This document shows, piece by piece, positions 49,155 to 59,657 of a stretch of DNA of 64,000 nucleotides (positions are counted from its first letter, which is position 1; each line of letters opens with the position of its first letter). Source of the stretch: Stictocephala bisonia (lineage: Eukaryota; Arthropoda; Insecta; Hemiptera; Membracidae). The notes below the pieces were generated by a model. The model did not search any database, had not been told where the DNA came from, and saw only the letters and a program-made list of their open reading frames with translations. Made by a program: the position numbers and the translations under genes. Location: the NCBI GenBank assembly GCA_035578905.1, contig JAQJVL010000003.1, forward strand, positions 7,843,113-7,907,112, read 5' to 3'.

Positions 49155-52100
49155 CTAATCGTCGTAAAGCTGGCTGCCCTTGACCAAGTCAAGGAGCTTC
49201 TTCACTAGATTGGTAATTTCCAACTGTCCCAGAGGTGAGCCTTCAAAAAGTGCCCTTCTTCTGGCACCAAGAGCCTCACACTCCAGGACAATGTGTTCTG
49301 CCGACTCTTCGTCCTCCCCACAGAGGCGACAGATGGGATCCTCCGCAAAGAGTCCCACCGTTCTTAAATGCCTCCGGAATTTGCCGTGGCCGGTGATGAG
49401 TCCCACCACCAGCCTAACGTGCGATTTGTTTAGTCCAAGAAGTGACTTTGTCAACTTCTGGGAGGGCTTCTTGACAAGAACCTTGCCGAGTCTTTGCCCT
49501 GGGAACCGCCGCCATCTTTCCAGATGTCTGGCGCTGACCCAGTTTTTAATTGCTGCTTTGGCAGCTGCAATCGAAACGCCTCAGGCCGGCTCAGGACCAG
49601 TGAAGGGCTTGAGAGCCCCCTCCCTAGCCAAGGCATCGGCCCGCTCGTTGCCTTCTAGTCCCCTATGTCCTGGGATCCATTCCAGCGAGACCTGGTTTCT
49701 TGATCCCAGGATATTGAGGATCTCCACGCATTCCCAGACTAGACCAGACGAGACCATCCAGGAGTCCAGAGCCCCTAAGGCCGCCTGACTGTCTGAGAGG
49801 ATGCGGATGTATTTCCCACAAACCCCTCTCTCGACCGCCTGGGCGGCACAATGAAGGATTGCGGTGACTTCAGCTTGGAAGACGGTGCCATACGCTCCCA
49901 GGCTCACGCTAGCGTTGGTCCTAGGGTTGCCAGTATAGACGCCAAATCCAGCTCTGTTGCCCATTCTAGACCCGTCTGTGAACCACACAACACGGTCGTG
50001 AGAAGAAACCGGGCTACCAACACCGTCCCAGTACTCCCTCGACCTGAGGTCCACAGTATAGGGTCTAGCGAAAAGGAGCTTAGTCCCAACAAAGTCAGAC
50101 TTCATTGAGAGTATCTCGTCATTTACTAGATTGGCCACTGAGGAGTGACCTGTGCAGGACCCCCTCCAGTGGCCAGTCAGCTGAAGCCTATAAGCCGCCG
50201 CCCGAGCCTCCCCAATAATGAAGAGATCAAGGGGCGGCAGGTTGAGAAGAACCTCCAGTGCAATAGAAGGGGTCGACCTAAAGGCCCCTGTCATGCACAT
50301 GGAGGCAAGTCTTTGTAGGCTAGAAAGCCTACCCCGGACTGTTACCTGGTTGACCTTAGGCCACCAGATCAAAGCCCCGTAAGTAATTTGTGGTCTGATG
50401 ACCGCTGTGTAAAGCCAGTGGCAGACATGGGGTGACAGGCCCCATGTAGAGCCCACACAGCGCCTAGTGGTCACAAAGGACCACTTAGCTCTGCGGATGA
50501 CTTTATCAAGATGCAAGTTCCATGTCAGTTTCTGATCAAGGATTACTCCCAGATACTTAACCGACGATGAAACAGGCAGAGACACTCCACCAAGGGCCAG
50601 GCCTCTGAAGGAGCCCTGAACCCTTTTCCTGGTGAAGGGAACTATTACTGTCTTGGAAGGGTTTATTGCAAGCCCTTCTCGTACACACCAGGAGTTCACT
50701 GCTTCCAGACTGTCGTTCATGATGTCCGTAACAGTGCCCTGGTACTTGCCACGGACCAGTAGGACAAGATCGTCCGCATAGCCCTGTATGAAAATACCCT
50801 TATCCGTGAGGCTGACTAGGAGATCATCCACCACCAGGTCCCACAGGAGGGGTGACAAAACTCCCCCCTGCGGGCATCCTCGGCTCGCAGAAATCTCCAC
50901 CACCTCACTTAGAAGGGTTGATTGAATTATTCTGCCCCGTAACATGTGGTCGACCCACCTACAGATGGTAGGCTCTACACCACGTTGTCCCAGCGCACGA
51001 ATAATTGACTGATATGAGGTGTTGTTGAATGCCCCCTCAATATCCAAAAAGGCTCCTAGAGCAATTTCTTTGTTCTCCAGGGAATGTTCAAGGTGCCTGA
51101 CCAAACAATGGAGGGCAGACTCACAAGACTTCCCCGGGAGATACGCATGTTGATTTCGATGTAAAGGGGAGTCTTTAAGCGCCCCTTCTCGAATGTGAAA
51201 TTCTACAAGTCTCTCCATGGTCTTCACCAGAAACGAGGAAAGACTAATTGGCCTAAAGGATTTGGCGTTTGTGTAGTCGCCACGACCCCGCTTAGGAATG
51301 AAGACTACTTTGCTAACCCTCCAAGACTGAGGAATATACCCGAGGGCAAGGCTCGCCCTGAAGATTTCGCAAAGTAGAAAGTGGAGGTTCGGTGGGCCCT
51401 TCTGCAACAGTGCAGGAAAGACGCCATCGCCTCCTGGGGATTTAAATGGGCTGAACTTGTCGATTGCCCATTTAACTTTGGAAACGGTGACTATACGTCT
51501 AGCTTGCCTCCAGTCCTCTCGAGTTGCCCTAGGTATAGGGCTAGTCTCTCGAGGGCCAGAGACTTCCAGAGCATCGTCAACTATATTCCCTGGGAAGTGA
51601 CACTCCAGAAGGAGCTTAAGCGTTTCACCAGGTAAAGTTGTCAATTCCCCTGAGCTGGTTCTAAGACTGCCCATGGGGTTGATAGGTTCGCTAGCCAAGA
51701 TTTTCTGGATTCTGGCTTCCTCTTTGATGGAGTCAATGCCCCTACAAAAGGTTTGCCATGAAGCCTTCTTGGCATCACGAATGGATGAATTGTAGTCGTT
51801 CAGAGCTAGGCGATACTCTTCCCGACAGTTCGCCACCTTAGAGTGGTTAAAAAGCATCCTAACGCGCCTTTTCTTAGCTTCCAAGGATTTTGACCACCAC
51901 CCGATTTTTGATCTAGGCGGTGTGTTTGAAATTGGACAGTTGTCGTGGTAACTTTCGAGGATCGCGTCCTGTAAACAGGATGCCGCCTGTTCTAATTCCA
52001 CGACAGACCTTATACGTACTCTGCCCCCCCCGGGACCCAGTCCCGCAATTGCCGAGAGTTCCGTAGCATAGGACTCCCAGTCCGTCCGCCTTGGATTACG

Positions 52101-52802
52101 GTGAGGAGAGGAAAGGGCTGACATTTTAGCCTTGATATCAAAACAAATGTACAGATGATCAGAAAGAGAGGGTTCGTCAGAGACCCGCCAGTTGTCAATG
52201 AGGCCTAGAGTGACCGCATTGCAAAGGGTCAGGTCTATGACTTCTGCTCTGATTCTGTTACGAAATGTGGGTTCGTTGCCCCGATTTAAAATATAAAGGT
52301 CATAATTTACTATGAAGTTTAATAGGTACTCACCCCTCCTGTTGGAGTCAGATGATCCCCATGCTTCATGATGTGCATTGGCATCGCAGCTGACCAGAAG
52401 GTGCCGCCCACCAATGGATTGTTTCTCCACCAGGGCTTCAAGTTCCCTGGAAGGAGGTGGATCCTGAGCATCATAGGGAAGGTACACAGAGCTGACAATG
52501 AACTCCCTATGCCCTTCCTCAGTGCTCAGTGTAATTCTCACTGTCGTGATGTCCCTGGAACAGAAATCAAACAGAGGAAATACTTCCATACCATTGCGTA
52601 CCAAGATACAAGTCCTAGCATTATTGGTGGAACAATAAGAAATTATCTTACCTTTTGCATCGGCCAGTCCTGCAATTCTGCCCTTGTGTAACCAAGGTTC
52701 TTGAATCAAGGCCAGGTCGATGTTGTGTGCAGTCATAGACTGACAGAGGGCTGCCGAAGCAGCCCTACTGTGGTGCAGGTTGGCTTGAATCACCCTTGGC
52801 AT
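49155..52802 (-). pseudogene. Copy C ORF2: endonuclease-RT-RNase H, one nonsense codon
   Basis: ORF2 is open for 1073 codons from the ATG at 52802, then meets a TGA at 49581-49583 where copies A and B have TGC (Cys). The same frame then continues to the natural stop at 49155, for about 1215 residues in all. Endonuclease residues fit the APE family: Glu35 in LIQEPW, Asp140/Asn142/His144 in SCDANAHH, Asp190 and Asp215/His216 in LSDHL. RT shows Asp587 in FLDIEGAFN, CPQGG at 643-647 and Tyr675-Asp678 in YADD. RNase H retains Asp943, Glu978, Asp1004, His1046 and Asp1056. The part lost beyond the stop holds the C-x2-C-x8-H-x4-C knuckle. All catalytic cores precede the stop. Confidence 0.93.
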
Positions 52803-54104
52803 TGTCCCTAGCCAAAACGACCACCGAGACCTGCCAGAGCCCCAACCTCAGCTTATAGCTCCTGGCCTTAATGGCTGAGAGAACGTGGTCATCCACCAGG
52901 CAGACGAAGGTCTTTGCTCCTTCCGGATCGGCCTTTCGACTGATGATGGTCCATTCTCCCACATTCAGTTCCTTGTTTTGTTCATCAACAAGCTTCAGAA
53001 TTCTGGACTCGTCCATCTTTCCGAGCTGCTTAGGCGTCTTAAAAAGCACCTTGGTAGCCCGTAGGATGTCCTTTCGGTCACCGATCCTGAACTGAGCCCC
53101 CTCCCACAGTTTGAGAGAGGGACCAGTTGCCGTGATCCATGTTTTTGTCTCCTCGTTTTCGACGGAGACAATAAGAGCACCTCTCTCCATGTAGGAGTTG
53201 GTGAACAAGGGGAGCTCACCACTGTCCAGCAGGCATATCGACTCAACCAGAGCAGTCTGGATGAGGTTGCCTTGCTCTTCAGTGAGCTTGCTCTCCGGAT
53301 AATTAGGTGGCACAACCGCCACCTTGATGGACTTTAGAGCTTCCAGGAAGGTCTGAGAAGAGGTTCCCTGGGAACCTCCCTCGGCCTTCCTTTGTCTCTT
53401 CAGATCCCTCTGAGCCTCCGAGGGAGAGGGGGTCGAGCCCTGCGGGCGTGCGCGTTTAGCGCCACCTTTAGGGCCGTCACCCCTCGCCTTAGGAGTCGCT
53501 CCCCTCCCGGTCTCCGCAGTTGAAGAGGTCGAGCTCTGCGGGCGTGCGCTTTTGGCGCCACCTTTGGAGCTCTCACCCTCCGCCTTAGAAGTCGCCGAAG
53601 AGGCTTTCTTCAGGGGACGATACTTAGCAGGGTCCCACTGTACACCCTGCCGAGCAAGTCTCTCCCTAAGGAGTTTTTTCCTCTGATTGCCAGGAATCTT
53701 TTTCCTGGCTATCTTCATCCTATTCAGGGCCTCAGCAGTCCGATCAAGCTGATCAGAGCCTGGGCCCCGAGGAAGGATTTTATCGGGGTCGGAGAGCGAC
53801 ACGCCCCCCCCCCCCCCCCCACTGAACCCCTGACCCGAGCACCGGGGACTTCAGGCTGGCCAGCTTGGCTGCCTTCGTTCCCCGTGCCAAGGTCCTTGTC
53901 TGAGGACTCTGGGCGGTCCTCAGCCAAGTTCGATTCAGAATCGGAGAGAGATGAGTCCCCCCCCGACGTCGATTTGGCCCGAGCAATGGAAAACAAGGGC
54001 TGGCCGGTGTGGCTGCCCTCTGCTTCCATGCTCGGTTCATCGCCTAAGGACTCAATGCGGTCCTTAGGTAAAGGTTTTGTTGGTTTTGTTTTGTTCGGAT
54101 CCAT
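52765..54104 (-). pseudogene. Copy C ORF1: DUF4780-like domain, frameshifted at a G17 tract
   Basis: The first ATG (54104-54102, MDPNKTKPTKPLPK) opens an acidic, serine-rich N-terminus. At a run of 17 G on the coding strand (53804-53820) the frame is off by one relative to the downstream part, which continues VSLSDPDKILPRGPG through a basic Ser/Gly/Arg-rich stretch. A C-terminal domain follows (KVAVVPPNYPESKLTEEQGN, GALIVSVENEETKTWI, LWEGAQFRIGD, LNVGEWTIISRK, YKLRLGLWQVSVV) that I recognise as DUF4780-like, common in ORF1 of RNase H-bearing insect elements. Total length would be about 446 codons. The end overlaps the start of ORF2 by 38 bases in another frame. The homopolymer could be a true mutation or a sequencing artefact. 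Confidence 0.8.
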
Positions 54105-54433
54105 ATGGAGTCCCACGAGTAGCTAGGGAAATAAATGGTCTAGCCCCGACAGAGCCCCGCATGCCAGGGTAAGCCTATTTGAAACTGGATTTCGGCAGGT
54201 GTCCAGAGTCCGCATGGTATAGACTGGTCTACCACCAGCCATTCAGCCCTCGGCCCACGCTGTTCCGCCTTGGCTTGGTTGGAGAGGTTAGGAAGGATAA
54301 GGAATTAATGGGATAGGAGTGCTCTCAGCATCGGGATCACATTGAGAGCTGTGGGAAGGTGTCCTAACACTCCTCCTCCTCATCGGTTATGGGAATGATG
54401 AGACGCCGGGCTTGGGACCGGTATCGAGCGGAG

Positions 54434-55180
54434 TTACAGAAGGCTTACTTTATAATTATTACAATTTGGCTGACTTTGAGATCATGAACCTTATCATTAT
54501 TAAGACTGTCCATTGGCAGAACACCAGTCATTGTCTAATTTTAATGTTATATTCGCCTCATCAGTTAGGATTTCAGCACTTTTAACTTTAATACACAGGC
54601 AAATAGAAAACAACTTGAGCCTCCACATGTAACATTATGTGGCAAATCATTTATATAAAGCAAGAGCCTTTAGGCACTCCAAATTCAACTCTTTTAGTTG
54701 AGGAAAACCACCATTCCAATAAACAGTTTGGTGTCTACTCTGTAGATAGCTACTAAAAGATTTTACAGCAAGACTATAAAAAAAATAAGAGGACAGCTTA
54801 TCCACTAAACCACTGTGTACCACAGTGTCAAAGGCCATGGACATGTAAGATCTAAACACTTTCATTTGCTTCCAAACCACTGTAAACATCAGAGATTAGA
54901 GAGAGAACTGCCTCGTAATTGGGTGTAATTGGGCCTAAAGCCAAACTGACTGCAAGATAAAAGATTTCTTGACTCTAGAAAATAAAGTAGCTATGTACGT
55001 ACTAAACGTTCCAAGACTTTTGACACTGTTGGAATAATCGAAATAGGTCTAAAGTTGGAACAAATATTTTTCGGCTCTTCTTTATGTACAGGAAGAACCT
55101 TGCTAAACTTAAGTATATTAGGATAACATCAATTGCCAATACAAAGGTTGAAGATTTAGTTCATAACTTCACATATAAAG
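54434..55180 (-). pseudogene. Old Jockey/CR1-type ORF2, RT core half
   Basis: Minus-strand frames from 55180 downwards read PNILKFSKVLPVHKEEPK, CSNFRPISIIPTVSKVLERL and SQFGFRPN. Then come MAFDTVVHSGLVDKLSSY, SFSSYLQSRHQTVYWNGG, INDLPHNVTC-like and LNNDKVHDLK. These are RT fingers and palm motifs; the GVPQGS and YADD motifs are degenerate or lost, and frames change several times. The continuation (thumb and C-terminus) is at 48478-49059, displaced by copy C. No endonuclease is seen beyond about 55180, so the relic was already 5'-truncated or is too decayed to read. Confidence 0.7.
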
Positions 55181-57591
55181 TAAAATTAATCTTTTTCTAA
55201 TTTTAGCATTGAGGCAAAATATATGGACTATTATTTAAACTGTTAACATCATGAAAAACTTCCTCTACTATAAATTGCTTTGTCTTAAACTTATTACATG
55301 GTTTAATAATTTAATAATTAGGAATAAGAGGATTAACTTTAATCTGGTTTACTTCTTTCCTCATAAAAATATATTAATTTGTAAGCATTCAACATAAAAG
55401 GAAAGATTGGTATGTAGATATTTTTATTTCCTAATGAACTTGATATACCTCGTGTAACTCGAGATAGATTCCTGACCGAATCGTATTAATGATAATAACT
55501 CACCAGTAAATCTTTTAAATTGTTATATCTTTCTGTAGATGACTCAGCGTTTTATCAATTTCAAATAATAATCATAAATCAGATTTTGAAATAGAATGTT
55601 ATGGTGAATCTAACAAATTTGTCTAATTGTATAATGAAAATGGGTGTTCAATAAACACACAAAGAAACAAAATACATTGACTTTTTATTAAAATGTTATG
55701 AAAATCGCCCAATTTGTAAGGAATTATTTTAACTGTTATGTCTAATTATTTATGAAAATTTAAATGTTAACAAGCATATACATATACCAAAATTATATAA
55801 ATCAATACGAATGGCTTAAACAGGTTCAAGAAATGTATTATTGACTGCATAACATTCTTTAATTGAACCTCATATGACGTATGCTGTTACATATTTTAGA
55901 CCTGCCAATATATATCTGATATTTGTATACTTCTAAAAACTGTAATCATAATTGTAACCAAAAAGACAAGCGCGAATTGTGTACTGAGCTTTTCCAACAA
56001 TTTAATTTAATAACAATTCTATCAGAATGTATTAGAGAAGTTTTTTATTTTGTCAATATTGATATTACTTATTTCAAATGTGATAAAAACCATTCATTGT
56101 ATCCATTACCCATGATCAACTGCATTCAAATATCTTTACGCAACATAGAAAATTGTTATTCATAAAAAACATAATTTACTATGTAATTTTAATATTTAAT
56201 GGTCTACATAATAAAGTTGGTGAAATAATTCAACAATAAGATTTTGGCAATATTTTTAAAATTATTTACTATAAAACACCTTTTGTTCAATTAAATAATT
56301 TTAAATGACGAAGCAATCTAAAGAATAAATATGTTGTATCTGAAAAATAAAACTAAAATACATTACTTAATTAGAGTTAATTCTGTAAAATTATCTAAGC
56401 AATTTTTTTTAAATAGCTTTTGGTTAAATATTATTGATATTACTAGACATGTTTCAAGATTGACTTTGTAAAATTTATATTAGTTTGAATCCTTTAAATT
56501 ACTGACCACTATTATATTTTGTTGTTCTTATACTGTATTAAATGTGTTTTATTTGTTTTCGTTTGAAGACATTCATGCACTGGGTAGTTGGGTTGGTAAA
56601 AATACGTAGGACGTAGGAAATAGGAGCTTAAGGCCAATAAAAATGTAAATGCTATATAATAGTAAATATACAAAAGGTTATCCAGTATTCTAAAAGTCAC
56701 ATCAATATAACTACTTCACCGAGTGATACAGGTATATTGATGGCACCGTCACGTTTGTTTGGCATGAAAACTATACAACTGTACTACTTAATGGTCAACA
56801 CAGATACGCTTGTTTTCCCGGAAATGAATTGATGATCTTGTTTTCCCATTGGTTCGTGGCCGGGGTGGAGCTTGGATAATACATCACCATTGGAAACAAA
56901 CAATTTGGAGAGTACCTCTTTACAACACAATTAGTAGCTTTTCATCAGCTATAATATGTATAAATCATTGCGTGATTTATTTAAAATGAGATATCAAGCT
57001 GCGCATTGAATGATCGTATAAATAACATTATTTAATTGTCATTATGATTTACTAAAATCAAGAAGTCAATATTGGTTATTTAGAAAACGTTTAAGTATTT
57101 GGCAAGCTTAGCTCTGCAGTTGTTTTCAATAAACGGTCTTTAAGTTGATTAAAAGTTAATGCTTTAGAGAAACTATTCTTACATTATATTTTATTTACCA
57201 TGGACAATCTGAATGTCTACGGACTTTTGCATAATCGAAGTGTATATGCAACTCAATTTAAAATTATTTAATTATTCTTTTAACACTGCTATATTTTTTG
57301 TTTCTATATTTGAAACAGTTGCTACAAACAATTCACTTTTTTCCGATGTTTCCGTATGGAGATAAATCTCATAGTTATCAAATTTCGAGTTGTCACTCAC
57401 AAAAATACTGGATCTTGAAAAACATGCTAACAAAAATTCAAAAGGTTATTTTTATGGTAATTTAAAGTACCTCTTTAAAGTGAATCGAATGGTTTATTAC
57501 TGTACTTATGTAGAGATAAATAGTAGTTGTACAGATTATTTTATATCTTACTATTTTTTTCTTTTTTTATTTATCTATTCATAAGACGCCG
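55181..57591. other. AT-rich spacer
   Basis: No gene, array or RNA gene was recognised. A GC-balanced patch at 56720-56890 has no open frame. Confidence 0.4.
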
Positions 57592-57836
57592 ATCGTCAAG
57601 ATATGGGTGAATATGGATTTCGAATGAGTGTAGATGAGCGAATGTAGTCATTGTTACAAACTAAGACCGACTATTCCTTAGAAAGTGTCATTAATTAATA
57701 GCCCAATGACAAATGAACAGCCGGTGATTATCAGCTGATCCCTATTAAAATGTATTGACTTTGATTGGGATCGAACTGAGAACTTTTATCACATGAAGCT
57801 GGGATTGAACCAACTACGCTACCGACCAATTAATAA
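57592..57836 (-). mobile_element. tRNA-derived SINE
   Basis: Read on the minus strand, TAGCGTAGTTGG (57821-57810) matches an RNA polymerase III A box, and AGTTCGATCCC (57777-57767) a B box some 44 bases on, as in tRNA genes. The body follows (AACAATGACTACATTCGCTC, ATCTACACTCATTC), and T-rich sequence at 57550-57590 on the plus strand represents an A-rich tail. Related copies or fragments lie at 17055, 30671 and 41118, all in the same orientation. This copy has the best-preserved head. Confidence 0.7.
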
Positions 57837-59617
57837 GTTACAAGCAAATAGAGAGGGCAGTAAAAAACAAAACTTATCAAACAGGTTCTCTATGATTCAT
57901 TTCAATTCTTTTTTTATTTTTTTAAATTTATGTTATTGTTTAATAAAATAAGTCAAAAAAATCATAAATGTCAAAATCATTATACATATTAAATGTGCTA
58001 TAATGGTCATTATAAAAATGGTAATATGTTACTATGATTTTGTTTAAATCTTGCACATATTTTCTTCCAATCTTAGCACATAGTATTATTTATTTCACCT
58101 TTACTCATATATTTTTAATGTTATAAGGCGTAATGAATTGACAAATTACTGTCGACGTAAACATTTATTAAATTTTGGTGATTTAAATACCTCTTTACAC
58201 CATTATGTATGTGTATACCTAAAGATTTCAAGTTCTGATACGATTATGATACCAGAAAATTGATTCCTGATACTCGAAACAAATACCATTGTACCCATGT
58301 TACCCGATGTATTCATAAAATACCCATGTGCGTTGTAAACTGAACAAGTTTATATTAAACTTGACATTTAAAAATTACTAAACGATGTCGTAATTGTTTT
58401 AAAGAACACAAATATGCAACCAAGCACTTTAAAGTATAAAATGACTTTGCTGAGAGTGACGATTTTTTTCTTACATGTTTATTGCATTTATAAATTTTTA
58501 GATTTTTTTTAAAAAGATATAGTAGACAAATACTAATGAATATAAACATTGAATATAAACAAAATGAATATAAACATTTTAAAATACTAAAAACGCTTGT
58601 TAACTTTATTTAGTCAGGTATGAACTAAATTCTACTCAGTCATTTGTTCTTTTACAGTCACAATTATTTATTTATCTTAATTTTAATATTTTCTATTAAG
58701 TTGAAATACTTGTCACGTCTTCATCGTTATTTTTTTTAGTTTATTTCTTTTAGCCATATTGTTTAGTCGTTTATTAATGATTTAATTGTTTCTACTTTCA
58801 TTCTCAGCATCTTCTAATCTAGTGCATTCTATGTTTTATTTGGCTTAAATTTTGTTTTAATCATTTTTCTCCTCTGTCTTTTTAGCTATTAATTGTTACC
58901 CTCACTATTCGATATGTACATTGTGATGGATATAGTTGTTCTTAGATGCAGTTATTTTTTAATACTTGTATTGCTTATATTAATATTATAGTTTTATCAT
59001 TGCTATTGTTTCTGTTGTCATTAATTTTTCTGTTCAGGAGCTACTCTTTTGCATTATCTTTATTCTATATACGTACTTAAAAGGTATTGATAATTGTGCA
59101 TTATCAGTTAATTTTTGTTAAGCTTAAGACTATTAACGATTTAAGTCCTGTTGTTTTTTTTATGTTTCAGTATAGCTTACATTCTTTCGTACTCTCATTA
59201 CTGCTTTGCATACGTTGTTTAAATAGGTTATTTTTGGCAGTTTCAAAAAATGTATTTACACTTACGGTTAATTGATATTAAACTTAAAATTCTATAATCA
59301 GCTTGTTATTGTTAACTGTCAAGTAGGCCTAAATATCGTTGACAGTGGTGTATTGCCATGATAAATAAATACTATCACGGCATTTATTATTAATAATAAA
59401 GCATTGCTATTTGTTATCTCTAAATTGAGAGAGAGAAATTAGCTTCACATTTTTAGTTACTTTTAAGTGTGCTTATAGTTCCTAATCACACTGAAGTAAA
59501 AGGCTTTCAGTGCCACTTTTTTAACTAAGTATTTTTTTTATTATTTTAATACTATTCAAATCGTAAGTTGTGATTTATCATCCTATATACCCATGTACAG
59601 TAAGAAACGTCGAGTAT
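57837..59617. other. AT-rich spacer
   Basis: No gene or repeat was recognised. Confidence 0.4.
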
Positions 59618-59657
59618 ATGTGAACTATATATATATATATATATATATAGTTCACAT
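59618..59657. repeat. Perfect 40-base palindrome with (TA)n core
   Basis: ATGTGAAC, then alternating TA for 24 bases, then GTTCACAT. The flanks extend the self-complementarity beyond the dinucleotide run, so the whole can extrude as a cruciform. Confidence 0.9.

Larger units (their letters stand above)
49060..54433 (-). mobile_element. RNase H-bearing non-LTR retrotransposon, copy C (near full-length)
   Basis: This 5.4-kb minus-strand element is flanked by the 13-bp duplication TTACAGAAGGCTT (49047-49059 and 54434-54446). The 5' end ACTCCGCTCGATACCGGTCC agrees with copy A. The order is a ~330-base 5' leader, ORF1, a 38-base ORF1/ORF2 overlap, ORF2, about 70 bases of 3' UTR and an AAACTAAAACTAAAACC-type tail. 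The family combines apurinic-type endonuclease, RT, RNase H and a terminal knuckle, as in the I/LOA/R1-related groups; I cannot fix the clade without a tree. It has two visible inactivating changes and is the best reference for the family here. It is inserted within an older relic. Confidence 0.93.

Noticed and set aside
49180..49788. 202-codon plus-strand frame opposite the retrotransposon ORF2 (also at 11448-12056)
   Set aside because: Antisense shadow of the GC-rich RNase H coding region; it recurs at the same place in each copy because the copies are homologous.
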